A stretch of 64,000 nt of DNA from QQWI01 sp964522015 (GCA_964522015.1 CAZFST010000025.1:11927-75926); one strand, 5' to 3'; positions 1-9,908 are shown, counted from the stretch's first letter. Program-made: numbers and translations. The notes: a model not told the origin generated them from the letters alone.

Positions 1-1
1 A

Positions 2-973
2 CTGGAAACGCGCTACAAGTTGAAAAGAAGCCTGGCAATTTTAATTATCTATGTGGTCTTGATTATGATGATTGTTGGCAGTCTCACGGTAGTAATCCCT
101 AAACTGGTCACTAACGTTGTGGATATCATTACTGAGCTGCCCCGTTATACAGTGGTAGCAACACAGTGGTACGAGAACCGGATGGTGGATTTTCAAGCGA
201 TTGAAGCTTTTGTCAACACCTACGATTTAAGTTTACAGACTTATTTTGAAAATAATTTAACAATTCAATTGGAGATGATTTCTGGTCAACTGCAGTCCTT
301 TATTCTAAACTTAGGAAAAGCATTGTTTGATATCACTTCTGGTATCTTTAAATTTATTCTTGGTTTGATTATGTCCATTTATATGCTTAAGGACAAAGAG
401 ATTTTTAATAGGGGCTCAAAAAAAATATTACATGCGTATTTAGGTCCTAAGAAAGCTCACCGTATCATTGAGCTTGGAAGAGATGTCAATCGGGTTTTTA
501 GTAGATACCTCATTGGAAAGACCGTAGATTCCTTAGTGGTTGGTATCCTTTGTTTTATTGGACTAACCTTATTGAATGTCCGTTTTGCAATCTTACTGTC
601 ACTAATTGTTGGTCTTACCAATATGATTCCTATTTTTGGTCCCATTATTGGATCGATTCCTGCAATTGTCATAACACTTTTTTATTCGCCTTTACAAGCT
701 CTTTGGGTGGCCATTTTTATTTTCATCATGAAACAGATTGACGGCTACTATATAGGTCCTAGAATCTTGGGTGGTAGCATCGGGGTGTCAGCATTTTGGA
801 TTATCTTTGCAATCATTGTAGGCGGTGGACTTTTTGGTGTAGTGGGAATTCTTTTATGTGTGCCACTTTTGGCGGTTATCAGAAATCTTAACGACGGTTA
901 TATGCAAAAGAAATTTGATCAATATGAAGAAGAAGCAGCAAAACTGCTTGTTGCAGATTTATCAGAACGCTAA
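2..973 (+). CDS. AI-2E family transporter (5' partial)
   Basis: The reading frame is open to the window edge, so the true start lies upstream; TTG at 20 is an internal codon. About 320 residues are visible of a family usually near 350-400. Hydrophobic segments lie near residues 5-30, 95-125 and in a dense C-terminal block (about 155-300) with the family's Pro/Gly-rich core (NMIPIFGPIIGSIPA). This is the AI-2E/PerM/YtvI superfamily of eight-helix membrane proteins; members export autoinducer-2, act as Na+/H+ antiporters or are uncharacterised, so the substrate cannot be named. A strong terminator follows, separating it from uvrB. Family call is firm, function open. Confidence 0.85.
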   Translation: METRYKLKRSLAILIIYVVLIMMIVGSLTVVIPKLVTNVVDIITELPRYTVVATQWYENRMVDFQAIEAFVNTYDLSLQTYFENNLTIQLEMISGQLQSFILNLGKALFDITSGIFKFILGLIMSIYMLKDKEIFNRGSKKILHAYLGPKKAHRIIELGRDVNRVFSRYLIGKTVDSLVVGILCFIGLTLLNVRFAILLSLIVGLTNMIPIFGPIIGSIPAIVITLFYSPLQALWVAIFIFIMKQIDGYYIGPRILGGSIGVSAFWIIFAIIVGGGLFGVVGILLCVPLLAVIRNLNDGYMQKKFDQYEEEAAKLLVADLSER

Positions 974-977
974 AAAT

Positions 978-1019
978 GCTGAACGACGGGGGATATTTCC
1001 TGTCGTTCGGCTTTTTTTA
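978..1019 (+). terminator. Rho-independent terminator
   Basis: A 10-bp stem (978-987 with 1002-1011, core GAACGAC/GTCGTTC) is followed by seven T. It ends the AI-2E transporter transcript just before the uvrB promoter. Confidence 0.9.
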
Positions 1020-1024
1020 TAGGA

Positions 1025-1072
1025 TTGACAAGGGTTCCAAAAAGTCGTAAAATTGATACGAACACACGTTCT
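1025..1072 (+). promoter_or_regulatory. uvrB promoter with LexA (DinR) box
   Basis: TTGACA (1025-1030), a 17-nt spacer and TAAAAT (1048-1053) form a near-consensus sigma-A promoter. CGAACACACGTTCT at 1059-1072 matches the Gram-positive LexA/DinR consensus CGAACNNNNGTTCG in all but the last base and covers the expected transcription start. This placement implies SOS repression of uvrB and probably uvrA. Confidence 0.85.
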
Positions 1073-1096
1073 ATAAACGAGAATAGGAAGTGGTAT

Positions 1097-3127
1097 ATGG
1101 AAGCATTTAAAGTTGTATCACCCTACAAACCCGCAGGGGACCAACCCAAGGCAATTGAAGCCTTGGTCAATGGCTTTCAGTCTGGGTTAAAGCAGCAAAC
1201 TCTTCTTGGTGTTACGGGTTCTGGTAAGACTTTTACAGTGGCTAATGTGGTTGAAGCCTTAAATGTGCCAACCCTGGTTTTAGCTCATAATAAAACCTTA
1301 GCGGCTCAGTTGTGCAGTGAGTTTAGAGCTTTTTTTCCAAACCATGCAGTGGAATATTTTGTGAGTTACTATGATTATTATCAGCCAGAAGCCTATGTGG
1401 CTGCTTCAGATACCTATATTGAAAAGGATTCAGCCATCAACGAAGAAATTGATAAACTCCGCCACTCCGCAACCGCAGCTCTATTCGAGAGATCGGACGT
1501 TATTATTGTGGCTTCGGTGTCTTGTATCTATGGTCTGGGTAATCCAATCGATTACCAAAGTATGGTGTTGTCTGTTCGGCCTGGTATGGTTAAAAGCCGA
1601 GACGATATTGTGGAACGATTAGTTAGCATGCAATATGTTAGAAACGACATTAATTTTACGAGATCGACTTTCAGGGTTCGGGGTGATGTGGTTGAAATCA
1701 TGCCTGCTACCTCTTTTGATAAAGCTATACGTATCGAGCTTTTTGGCGATGAAATCGAGCGTATTGTTGAGGTGAATGCCTTGACTGGTCAAATACTCGG
1801 AGAGAGAAATCACGCCATCTTTTTTCCAGCTTCCCATTACGTAACGCCAAAAGAGAAACTGGAACTGGCCATTGGTGATGTGGAAAAAGAGTTGGAAGAG
1901 CGGATTGCCTATTTCAAGTCAAAGGATCAACTGATAGAAGCTCAGCGGATTGACCAACGGACCCGCTATGATATTGAAATGCTGCGAGAAGTGGGGTTTT
2001 GTCAAGGAATTGAAAACTACTCGCGGGTTTTGTCCATGCGCCCTGCTGGTGCTCGGCCCTATACCCTGATTGACTATTTCCCAAAAGACTTTTTGATGGT
2101 CATTGACGAGTCCCACGTATCTGTACCCCAGGTTAGGGGGATGTTTGGAGGTGACCAATCCAGGAAGAAAAACTTGGTTGATTTTGGATTTAGACTACCT
2201 TCTGCCATGGACAATAGGCCTTTGAATTTTGGAGAATTTGAATCATTGCTTGGAAAAGTCCTTTATGTCAGTGCGACCCCTTCTGTTTACGAGAAAGAAC
2301 ACTCAGAGTTGACGGTGGAGCAGGTCATTCGCCCCACTGGGCTCCTTGATCCGGTCATCTCTATCCGCCCTGTAACGGGTCAAATAGATGATTTGTTTAA
2401 CGAGGTGATGCTAAGGGTCGGTTTGAAAGAACGGATTCTTGTGACCACTTTGACTAAGCGAATGGCAGAAGATCTGACAGAGTATTTTAAGGGGCTAGAT
2501 GTGAAAGTTCGCTATATGCACTCCGATGTAGACACCTTGGAACGGATGGAAATTATAAGGGATTTACGTTTAGGTGTTTTTGATGTGCTTGTAGGGATCA
2601 ATCTTTTAAGAGAGGGTCTCGATCTACCTGAAGTCTCACTGGTGGCTATTTTAGATGCTGATAAAGAAGGGTTCCTGCGCTCAGAAACCGCTCTGGTGCA
2701 GACCATAGGCAGAGCTGCCCGTCATTTGAACGGTCAGGTGGTGATGTATGCTGATAAAATCACAGATTCCATGAGAAAAGCAATCGACGAAACCAATCGG
2801 CGCCGAGAAATTCAACATGCCTATAATATTGAACACGATATCACACCGGAGTCCATTATCAGGAATGTTCATGCTGTTATTGAAGCAACCCGTGCTGCAG
2901 AATCAGAAGAGGATTATCGCACCCACTTCAATGGGGATCTTTCGGTTGGCTTTGCAGATGGCTTGCCACAAGGGGAGCTGCTCACTAAGGCGCTCTATAC
3001 CGAAAAGATTACAGCCCTTAGTCAAGAGATGCTTGAGGCATCCAATCATTTGGCATTTGAAAAAGCTGCTGCACTACGAGATCAGATTACAGCACTGAAA
3101 ACACTTTGGGAAAAAACACTGGGTTAA
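1097..3127 (+). CDS. uvrB: Excinuclease ABC subunit B
   Basis: UvrB is the DNA-damage verification helicase of nucleotide excision repair. It receives damaged DNA from UvrA and recruits UvrC for incision. The 676-residue product shows Walker A GVTGSGKTFT, the beta-hairpin region VSYYDYYQPEAYV, the DEAD-type box VIDESH, helicase motif QTIGRAAR and a C-terminal UVR domain (EMLEASNHLAFEKAAALRD) for UvrC. ATG 1097 is chosen because AGGA lies 8 nt upstream and the protein then starts where the family starts. A longer in-frame reading back to 1025 would translate the promoter and LexA box. uvrA follows after 14 nt, so the two are co-transcribed. Confidence 0.97.
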   Translation: MEAFKVVSPYKPAGDQPKAIEALVNGFQSGLKQQTLLGVTGSGKTFTVANVVEALNVPTLVLAHNKTLAAQLCSEFRAFFPNHAVEYFVSYYDYYQPEAYVAASDTYIEKDSAINEEIDKLRHSATAALFERSDVIIVASVSCIYGLGNPIDYQSMVLSVRPGMVKSRDDIVERLVSMQYVRNDINFTRSTFRVRGDVVEIMPATSFDKAIRIELFGDEIERIVEVNALTGQILGERNHAIFFPASHYVTPKEKLELAIGDVEKELEERIAYFKSKDQLIEAQRIDQRTRYDIEMLREVGFCQGIENYSRVLSMRPAGARPYTLIDYFPKDFLMVIDESHVSVPQVRGMFGGDQSRKKNLVDFGFRLPSAMDNRPLNFGEFESLLGKVLYVSATPSVYEKEHSELTVEQVIRPTGLLDPVISIRPVTGQIDDLFNEVMLRVGLKERILVTTLTKRMAEDLTEYFKGLDVKVRYMHSDVDTLERMEIIRDLRLGVFDVLVGINLLREGLDLPEVSLVAILDADKEGFLRSETALVQTIGRAARHLNGQVVMYADKITDSMRKAIDETNRRREIQHAYNIEHDITPESIIRNVHAVIEATRAAESEEDYRTHFNGDLSVGFADGLPQGELLTKALYTEKITALSQEMLEASNHLAFEKAAALRDQITALKTLWEKTLG

Positions 3128-3141
3128 GCTAGGAGAAGTTT

Positions 3142-6033
3142 ATGAAACAATATATCGATGTCCGAGGGGCAAAAGAACACAATCTTAAAAATATCAGCGT
3201 TAAAATTCCTCGAAATGAGTTGGTTGTGATCACAGGTCTTAGTGGCTCAGGTAAGTCTTCATTAGCCTTTGATACCATCTATGCTGAGGGTCAACGACGC
3301 TATGTGGAGAGCTTATCAGCCTATGCAAGGCAATTTCTTGGGCAGATGGAAAAGCCAGATGTTGAATCCATCGAAGGTTTATCACCAGCAATTTCAATTG
3401 ACCAAAAGACAACCAGCCGAAATCCCAGATCCACAGTGGGCACGGTCACAGAGATCTACGATTACTTTCGTTTATTGTACGCAAGGGTAGGGACTCCCCA
3501 TTGTCCGGTGTGTAACCGGGTCATAGAACAACAATCCGTAGACCAAATTGTGGACCGGATTTTGGGGTTTGCCGAGGGAACTCGGATTCAAGTGATGGCG
3601 CCTATTGTGAGAGGCAAAAAAGGGGAGCATAAAAAGGAAATTGAAAGACTAAAAAAAGAAGGGTTTGTCCGTGCAAGAATCAACGGTGAAGTCCGTGATT
3701 TAGGTGAAGATATTGAGCTGGCAAAAACCCATAAACACGATATTGAAGCCGTCATAGACCGACTAGTCATTAAAGAAGGCATTGATAAAAGACTTTCAGA
3801 CTCTGTGGAAATCGCTTTAAGAGAAAGTGATGGCCTTGTGATTGTCAATATCATCGATGGAGAAGATCATACCTTCAACACTAGATTTGCGTGTCCTGAG
3901 CATGGTATAGGCATTGACGAAATGGAACCGCGGATGTTTTCTTTCAATTCTCCCTTTGGAGCCTGTGAGACTTGCCGTGGTATCGGCCATTTATTAAGAG
4001 TTGATCCCGATTTAGTGATACCAGATCCTAAACTCAGCATCCAAGACGGTGCCATCAGCCCCTTTGCAGGCAGTGGTGAAGGCACGTATTATCAGCAACT
4101 GGTGGAAAGTTTAGTCAGACACCATAAAGGCAAATTGAATGTGCCCTTTGAGGAGCTATCCCCTACACTTCAAGACGCCATTTTAAACGGCACCGGAAAA
4201 GATGAAATCGAATTTGTCTACGAGAGCAAGTACGGTGGCGTTCGCCAGTATAAAGCGCCTTTTGAAGGGGTTGTGACCAACCTAGAGCGTCGCTATAAAG
4301 AAACCAATTCAGATTATATGCGCAGTAAAATTGAAGAGTATATGAGTCTTACACCTTGTGAATCCTGCAAGGGTAGACGACTAAAAAACGAGAGTTTAGC
4401 TGTGACAATCGGGGATTTAAATATCGCTCAAGTCACGGATCTTTCAGTCATTAAATGTTTGGAATTCTTTCAGGACCTATCCCTGGATGTAACAAAGAAA
4501 ATGATTGCTGAACAAATTCTAAAAGAAATTTTTGCAAGGTTAAGATTCTTACTCAATGTGGGGCTTAGCTACTTGACCCTTGCAAGATCCGCAGGTTCTC
4601 TGTCCGGCGGGGAGTCTCAGCGCATAAGATTAGCAACTCAGATTGGTTCTGGTCTTTGCGGTGTTCTTTATATCTTGGACGAACCCAGCATCGGTCTTCA
4701 CCAGAAGGATAACCATAAATTACTCACAACCCTTAGAGAACTTACTGACGTTGGGAATACTTTAATTGTTGTGGAACATGACGAAGACACCATTAGAGCT
4801 GCAGATTTCATCCTGGATATGGGACCAGGAGCTGGGGAACACGGTGGTGAAATCATCGCTCAAGGTGATTTTGCAGCCATCTTAGAAAATCCCAATTCCA
4901 TTACTGGCCAGTATATGTCCGGTAAACGATCTATTCAAACCCCTGCTATTCGCCGCAAAGGCAACGGGTTGAGTATCCAGATTCTTGGCGCAAAAGAAAA
5001 TAATTTAAAAAATATTGATGTTAAGTTCCCACTGGGAACCTTTACAGTTGTCACTGGTGTTTCTGGGTCTGGTAAAAGTTCTTTAATCAATGAGATTCTT
5101 TATAAAGGTGCAGCATCATCCCTCAATAGAACCCGCATAAAACCAGGCAAACACGATCAAATTTTAGGGCTAGAGCATGTCGATAAAGTCATAGAAATAG
5201 ATCAATCCCCAATCGGCAGAACCCCTAGGTCAAATCCAGCTACCTACACTGGCGTCTTTGACTTTATGCGTGATATATTTGCCACTTTGCCAGAGGCTAA
5301 AGCACGGGGGTATCAAAAGGGCAGATTCAGTTTTAACGTAAAAGGTGGTAGATGCGAAGCCTGTAAGGGTGATGGTATCTTAAAGATTGAAATGCATTTT
5401 TTACCGGATGTCTATGTACCTTGCGATGTTTGTAAAGGCAAGCGCTATAATCGAGAAACCCTACAAGTGAAGTATAAGGGAAAGAATGTAGCTGATATTC
5501 TCACAATGACAGTAGAAGAAGGTTTAGTATTCTTTGAAAACATTCCCCGTATCCACAAGAAGCTTGAAACCCTCAATGATGTGGGTCTTGGGTATATTCG
5601 CTTAGGGCAACCTTCAACCCAACTTTCCGGTGGTGAAGCCCAACGGATAAAACTTGCAACAGAACTCAGTAAGCGCAGTACGGGCAAGACCCTCTATATC
5701 TTAGATGAACCCACCACGGGTTTGCATATGGCTGACGTCCATAATTTGATTTTAGTACTCGATCGTCTAGTGGAGGCGGGTAATTCTATGGTGGTGATTG
5801 AACACAATCTGGATGTGATTAAATGTGCAGACCACGTCATTGATATTGGTCCTGAAGGTGGGGATCAAGGAGGGCAAATCATTGCAGAAGGAACCCCAGA
5901 ATATATAGCCGTCCAACCCCAATCCTACACCGGTGAGTTTCTTAAGCCATTACTTGATAAAAACCCCATTGTAGAAGAAAAACTCCCTAAAAAGCGGAAG
6001 TCAAAGAAAGCGGTTGCTGCTGATACCGATTAA
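3142..6033 (+). CDS. uvrA: Excinuclease ABC subunit A
   Basis: UvrA is the damage-recognition ATPase that loads UvrB. The 963-residue length is typical. It has two ABC ATPase halves: Walker A GLSGSGKSS (about residue 31) and GVSGSGKSS (about 640), signature motifs SGGESQR and SGGEAQR, and Walker B ILDEPSIGLH and ILDEPTTGLH. Zinc-binding Cys pairs are visible (CPVCNR, CETC, CESCKG, CEACKGDG, CDVCKG). A short Lys-rich tail (KKRKSKK) ends the protein. It is the second gene of the SOS-regulated uvrBA unit and is followed by a terminator. Confidence 0.98.
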   Translation: MKQYIDVRGAKEHNLKNISVKIPRNELVVITGLSGSGKSSLAFDTIYAEGQRRYVESLSAYARQFLGQMEKPDVESIEGLSPAISIDQKTTSRNPRSTVGTVTEIYDYFRLLYARVGTPHCPVCNRVIEQQSVDQIVDRILGFAEGTRIQVMAPIVRGKKGEHKKEIERLKKEGFVRARINGEVRDLGEDIELAKTHKHDIEAVIDRLVIKEGIDKRLSDSVEIALRESDGLVIVNIIDGEDHTFNTRFACPEHGIGIDEMEPRMFSFNSPFGACETCRGIGHLLRVDPDLVIPDPKLSIQDGAISPFAGSGEGTYYQQLVESLVRHHKGKLNVPFEELSPTLQDAILNGTGKDEIEFVYESKYGGVRQYKAPFEGVVTNLERRYKETNSDYMRSKIEEYMSLTPCESCKGRRLKNESLAVTIGDLNIAQVTDLSVIKCLEFFQDLSLDVTKKMIAEQILKEIFARLRFLLNVGLSYLTLARSAGSLSGGESQRIRLATQIGSGLCGVLYILDEPSIGLHQKDNHKLLTTLRELTDVGNTLIVVEHDEDTIRAADFILDMGPGAGEHGGEIIAQGDFAAILENPNSITGQYMSGKRSIQTPAIRRKGNGLSIQILGAKENNLKNIDVKFPLGTFTVVTGVSGSGKSSLINEILYKGAASSLNRTRIKPGKHDQILGLEHVDKVIEIDQSPIGRTPRSNPATYTGVFDFMRDIFATLPEAKARGYQKGRFSFNVKGGRCEACKGDGILKIEMHFLPDVYVPCDVCKGKRYNRETLQVKYKGKNVADILTMTVEEGLVFFENIPRIHKKLETLNDVGLGYIRLGQPSTQLSGGEAQRIKLATELSKRSTGKTLYILDEPTTGLHMADVHNLILVLDRLVEAGNSMVVIEHNLDVIKCADHVIDIGPEGGDQGGQIIAEGTPEYIAVQPQSYTGEFLKPLLDKNPIVEEKLPKKRKSKKAVAADTD

Positions 6034-6049
6034 TGCATCAATCACAAAA

Positions 6050-6090
6050 TTAAAAGACCTACTCTATGTCCTAGGGTAGGCCTTTTAATA
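6050..6090 (+). terminator. Terminator after uvrA
   Basis: A 12-bp stem with one mismatch (TAAAAGACCTAC with GTAGGCCTTTTA, 6051-6062 and 6076-6087) separates uvrBA from uvrC. The right arm GGGTAGGCCTTTTA recurs in the terminator at 31793-31872. Confidence 0.75.
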
Positions 6091-6186
6091 TAGGTGAGAG
6101 CAAGCATTCTGAATTCTAAGATTTGCTCTTAATGTTTTATTAAAAAACTGCGTCAAAAATGATATACTAATACACGAGGTGGTGTC

Positions 6187-8037
6187 ATGAAGGACTTTTC
6201 AGAACCGTTAAAAACCTTACCACTAAGGCCTGGTGTCTACCTCATGAAGGACCAGCAAGGTACCATCATCTATGTGGGTAAGGCAAAGAATCTTAAAAAC
6301 CGAGTAACCTCCTATTTTAGGGGGTTTTCAGCACATACACCTAAAACACAGACCCTGGTGGTGAATATAGATGAGTTTGAATATATTCTCACCGATAGTG
6401 AAGTGGAAGCCCTAATTTTAGAAGGCAATTTAATTAAACAGTATAAACCCCGATTTAATGTTCGGCTAAAAGATGACAAGGCTTATCCATTTATAAAAAT
6501 TACAAACGAACCCTATCCAAGGGTGATTAAAGTTAGGGAACTTAAAAAAGACAAAGCGAAGTACTTTGGTCCCTATACCAGCGATTATGATGTGAATCAA
6601 ACACTGGATGTGATTCAAAAGGTTTTTCCCATTCGTCAGTGTCATAGAGATTTGACTAAAAAAAATCAAAGACCATGCCTTAATTATCATATTAAGCAAT
6701 GCTTAGGACCCTGCAAAGGTGATGTCCACTTAGATGTTTATGGTAAACTAATCGAAGATATTAGTCTGTTTTTATCGGGTAAAGAACAAGAATTGATTGT
6801 ACTCTTGTCGTCTGAAATGATGAAAGCAGCTGAAATGTTGAATTTTGAACGAGCCGCCCAATTGCGTGACCAGTTGACTTCACTGAAGCACTTAACCATT
6901 AAGCAGAAAATCAACTCCTCAAAGGGTATCGATCAAGATGTCATTGGTATTGCTCGCTCTGAAGATAAAGCCTGCATTATGATTTTCTTTGTGCGCAATG
7001 GCTTACTGCTTAGTAGGGAGAGTTTTATGCTTGAGGATGTTCTCAACGAGTCGGATACTGAACTGATGCATCAGTTCATCTTACAGTTTTATGGTGGCGC
7101 ATCCTTTTTTCCAAAGGAAATATTAATGTCCCATCCAGTGGATGAACCCCAGACATTTGAACTTTGGCTCACCCAAAAATCAGGCAAGAAAGTCTACTTA
7201 CAATATCCTAAGCAAGGTGACAAAAGGCAACTGGTGGAGATGGTGATGACAAATGCCACTGAATATCTCACTAAGCATTTTGAGACCATTGTCACGAAAG
7301 AGCGAGAGCTCAATAGTCGTGTACACTCACTAGGGACATTATTGGGTTTAGCCCAAGTTCCTAAAAGGGTAGAAGCCTATGATATTTCCAATATCATGGG
7401 CGTGTTTTCAGTAGGTTCAATGGTCGTCTACGAAAACGGAGTTAAAAAGAAAAGTGACTATCGCCGTTTTAAAGTCCGTACCATAGAAGGCCCCAACGAT
7501 TATGGCAGCATGATGGAGGTCATTTACCGACGTTTCAAACGGGCAATGGATGCAGAAAATCCAGCCCTACAACAAGGCTTTGAAAAGCTGCCTGATCTTC
7601 TTTTAATTGATGGTGGTAAGGGGCATGTCAATGTAGTACAACAAGTTTTAGATGCTTTAAAACTCACAATCCCTGTGGTTGGTATGGTGAAGAATGATCG
7701 TCACAGGACAGATGCCCTCTACTATCAAGGGGAGTTTCACAAATTAGATCACCATGGTGACGTTTTTAAGTGGGTTGCTGGTGTGCAAGAGGAAGTTCAT
7801 CGCTTTGCCATCAGTTATCACAGAAGTCTTAGAGATCAAGCCATGTCCCAATCCGTATTGGATGATATACCAGGGGTTGGAAATGTCACTAAAAAGAAAC
7901 TTTTAACCAGTTTAATTTCAATAGAAGCCATTCGACAAGCATCTGTTGATCAACTGGCAGAAATTCAAGGGATCAAAAGACCAGTGGCCCAAGCCATATA
8001 CGATTATTTTCACCAAGGAGGCATAAAAAGTGAATAA
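6187..8037 (+). CDS. uvrC: Excinuclease ABC subunit C
   Basis: UvrC makes the dual incisions in nucleotide excision repair. The 616-residue product has an N-terminal GIY-YIG domain (PGVYLMKD, IYVGKAKNLKNRV), a Cys-rich patch (RPCLNYHIKQCLGPC), a central UVR motif (LNFERAAQLRDQL) for UvrB, the C-terminal endonuclease region starting VEAYDISNIMG, with LLIDGGKGH, and a helix-hairpin-helix pair (LDDIPGVGNVTKKKLL). GAGGTGGTG precedes the ATG. A weak -10 (TATACT, 6163) suggests its own promoter after the uvrA terminator. No LexA box was seen here. It overlaps hprK by 8 nt. Confidence 0.97.
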   Translation: MKDFSEPLKTLPLRPGVYLMKDQQGTIIYVGKAKNLKNRVTSYFRGFSAHTPKTQTLVVNIDEFEYILTDSEVEALILEGNLIKQYKPRFNVRLKDDKAYPFIKITNEPYPRVIKVRELKKDKAKYFGPYTSDYDVNQTLDVIQKVFPIRQCHRDLTKKNQRPCLNYHIKQCLGPCKGDVHLDVYGKLIEDISLFLSGKEQELIVLLSSEMMKAAEMLNFERAAQLRDQLTSLKHLTIKQKINSSKGIDQDVIGIARSEDKACIMIFFVRNGLLLSRESFMLEDVLNESDTELMHQFILQFYGGASFFPKEILMSHPVDEPQTFELWLTQKSGKKVYLQYPKQGDKRQLVEMVMTNATEYLTKHFETIVTKERELNSRVHSLGTLLGLAQVPKRVEAYDISNIMGVFSVGSMVVYENGVKKKSDYRRFKVRTIEGPNDYGSMMEVIYRRFKRAMDAENPALQQGFEKLPDLLLIDGGKGHVNVVQQVLDALKLTIPVVGMVKNDRHRTDALYYQGEFHKLDHHGDVFKWVAGVQEEVHRFAISYHRSLRDQAMSQSVLDDIPGVGNVTKKKLLTSLISIEAIRQASVDQLAEIQGIKRPVAQAIYDYFHQGGIKSE

Positions 8038-8953
8038 GCAATTGTTTTTACCAGAGGTCGTTGAACAGTTTAAATTAGAAGTCTTAAATCAAGCAAATTT
8101 GGGAGACAAGGTTGTGACATCGCCAGAACTCAACCGAATCGGTTTACAACTTACTGGATTTTTGGACTCCTTTGCATTTGAACGGATCCAAATTGTTGGT
8201 ATGGTAGAATGGAAATATATCGAACAACTATCTGAGGAAAGACAGCGGGAAGTTGTTACTGCTGTGATGCAATACGAAATTCCGTGTATTATTTTTTCGA
8301 GAAATTTACCAGTACCACCGATCTTCATTGAGCTGGGTAATTATTACAACGTACCAATCCTTTCAACACCTAGAAACACCACGAATTTTGTATCTGACTT
8401 ACTCAAATACATTGATTCACAATTGGCTGAACGAACGACCATTCACGGGGTTTTGATTGATATCAATGGTATTGGTACACTGATACTTGGCAAAAGCGGC
8501 GTTGGTAAGTCAGAAACAGCACTGGAATTGGTGAAACGAGGACACCGATTTGTTGCAGATGATGCTATTGATATTACAAAAGTAGGAGACCAATCCTTGG
8601 TCGGGAAATCACCAGATCTCATTAAGAATTTTATGGAGATTCGTGGGATTGGCATTGTAGATATGTCTAAGCTTTACGGCATTGGTTCTGTAAGAGAAAG
8701 TATTACCCTTGATTTGATTGTTCAAATTGAAGAGTGGTCCAATGATACTGATTATGATCGACTTGGTCTTGACGAGAAGTACATGACGATTTTAGGGGTC
8801 GAAGTCAACATGATTAAGCTGCCAGTCAAGCCTGGTAGAAACTTAGCCGTTATTTTAGAGGCAGCTGCAAGAAATTATTCACTCAAGAAAATGGGCTTTA
8901 ATGCAGCTGTAGAATTGGATACAAAGTTACGTGCGTTACATCAAACTAAGTAA
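8030..8953 (+). CDS. hprK: HPr kinase/phosphorylase
   Basis: HprK phosphorylates Ser46 of HPr with ATP or pyrophosphate and dephosphorylates it. HPr-Ser-P is the CcpA co-repressor, so this is the sensor of catabolite control in Firmicutes. The 307-residue product shows Walker A GKSGVGKSE, VADDAIDI and the family signature EIRGIGIVD. GTG is the start, with AAGGAGG 9 nt upstream inside the end of uvrC. The overlap implies translational coupling. Its presence fits the perfect cre site at 29690 and implies a CcpA system. Confidence 0.97.
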   Translation: MNKQLFLPEVVEQFKLEVLNQANLGDKVVTSPELNRIGLQLTGFLDSFAFERIQIVGMVEWKYIEQLSEERQREVVTAVMQYEIPCIIFSRNLPVPPIFIELGNYYNVPILSTPRNTTNFVSDLLKYIDSQLAERTTIHGVLIDINGIGTLILGKSGVGKSETALELVKRGHRFVADDAIDITKVGDQSLVGKSPDLIKNFMEIRGIGIVDMSKLYGIGSVRESITLDLIVQIEEWSNDTDYDRLGLDEKYMTILGVEVNMIKLPVKPGRNLAVILEAAARNYSLKKMGFNAAVELDTKLRALHQTK

Positions 8954-8965
8954 AGTGGTGACCAA

Positions 8966-9790
8966 ATGTACCAACTGATAGCACATCACGAATATGATGC
9001 TCTTGCTTATTTATTAAACGAGGCGCCTGAAATCAATGCACATTTTACCACAATGCTTATTAGGCATGGTTTTCAGAATGAACATATGCAAACTTGGGTT
9101 AGATTCAAGGGGGCCATGATGATCGCCGCCTGTGCTATCTACAGGGAGAGTGCCATCGTCTACGAACGAGAAAGACCTTCATATAAGGATGTTTTAGACT
9201 TATTGAATTGGCACACAGTCAAATCCATTTCAGGTCCCAGTTATGTGATTTACGAACTCATGTCCCAAAGAACTTTTAAATCAGTTGAGCATACCACTGT
9301 TGCTAGATTGGATTCCCTTGCAGGATTGAACGTTGATCAAAGCGCCATATTCGATGAAGGTGGTATCCATCATCGAAATCTGTGTCTGGCCTTACACCTT
9401 GAGCCCTATAAAAAAGAGGACCTAAAAGAAAAAATCATCCTACAAAATCAAGTTTTTGACCTTAATGTACCTGTTGACCATCAAGGTATACATCATTTAT
9501 TTGATAAGAAGATTTTAAGGGGCTATCTGATCAGGGAGAATGATGAAGTTGTTGCAACTGGTGAATGGCTGAATAATCATCCTACCTTTGGTCATATTTT
9601 AGGCATAGCAACCCACAAAAGCCATCGTAGAAAGCACTATGCTTATTGCATTTCTGAAAAACTATGCGAAGATATCGTCATAAGGGGTAAAACACCCCTG
9701 TTGCGCTACGAAAATCAAGCTGCTGGAGCTTTATATCATAAATTGGGTTTTGTTGATGTTGGTGAATTCAGCACCCTTTATCTGACCTAA
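8966..9790 (+). CDS. GNAT-family N-acetyltransferase
   Basis: A 274-residue protein with a C-terminal GNAT fold (about residues 165-270): the acetyl-CoA loop region is HILGIATHKSHRRKHYAYCI, followed by LLRYENQAAGALYHKLGFVDVGEF, typical of FR47-like acetyltransferases. The N-terminal 160 residues are not recognised and may be a degenerate GNAT repeat or substrate domain. It starts 12 nt after hprK behind GTGGTGACC, so it is the distal gene of uvrC-hprK. Substrate is unknown. Its last codons and stop lie in a 30-bp tandem duplication. Confidence 0.75.
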   Translation: MYQLIAHHEYDALAYLLNEAPEINAHFTTMLIRHGFQNEHMQTWVRFKGAMMIAACAIYRESAIVYERERPSYKDVLDLLNWHTVKSISGPSYVIYELMSQRTFKSVEHTTVARLDSLAGLNVDQSAIFDEGGIHHRNLCLALHLEPYKKEDLKEKIILQNQVFDLNVPVDHQGIHHLFDKKILRGYLIRENDEVVATGEWLNNHPTFGHILGIATHKSHRRKHYAYCISEKLCEDIVIRGKTPLLRYENQAAGALYHKLGFVDVGEFSTLYLT

Positions 9791-9827
9791 GTTTACATCA
9801 GCATCCTTTATCTGACCTAAGTTTACA
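9768..9827. repeat. Two 30-bp tandem copies across a stop codon
   Basis: Units 9768-9797 and 9798-9827 differ at one base (CAGCACCC versus CAGCATCC). The first contains the last six codons and TAA of the GNAT gene; the second repeats them beyond the stop. Confidence 0.95.
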
Positions 9828-9835
9828 ATAGAACA

Positions 9836-9858
9836 GTTGGTTTGAAATCCAAACCAAC
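9836..9858. other. Perfect 9-bp hairpin
   Basis: GTTGGTTTG (9836-9844) pairs with CAAACCAAC (9850-9858). It has no T-run and lies just upstream of the bidirectional terminator. Confidence 0.7.
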
Positions 9859-9869
9859 CTTGATAAACA

Positions 9870-9908
9870 AAAAATGGCCATCTCCGATAAAGAGATGACC
9901 ATTTTTAT
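9870..9908. terminator. Bidirectional terminator
   Basis: AAAAATGGCCATCTC (9870-9884) pairs with GAGATGACCATTTTT (9892-9906) with one mismatch. It serves the GNAT gene on the plus strand and sodA on the minus strand. Confidence 0.9.

Noticed and set aside
1025..1096. 24-residue N-terminal extension of UvrB
   Set aside because: It would translate the -35, -10 and LexA box; the family start and ribosome binding site support 1097.
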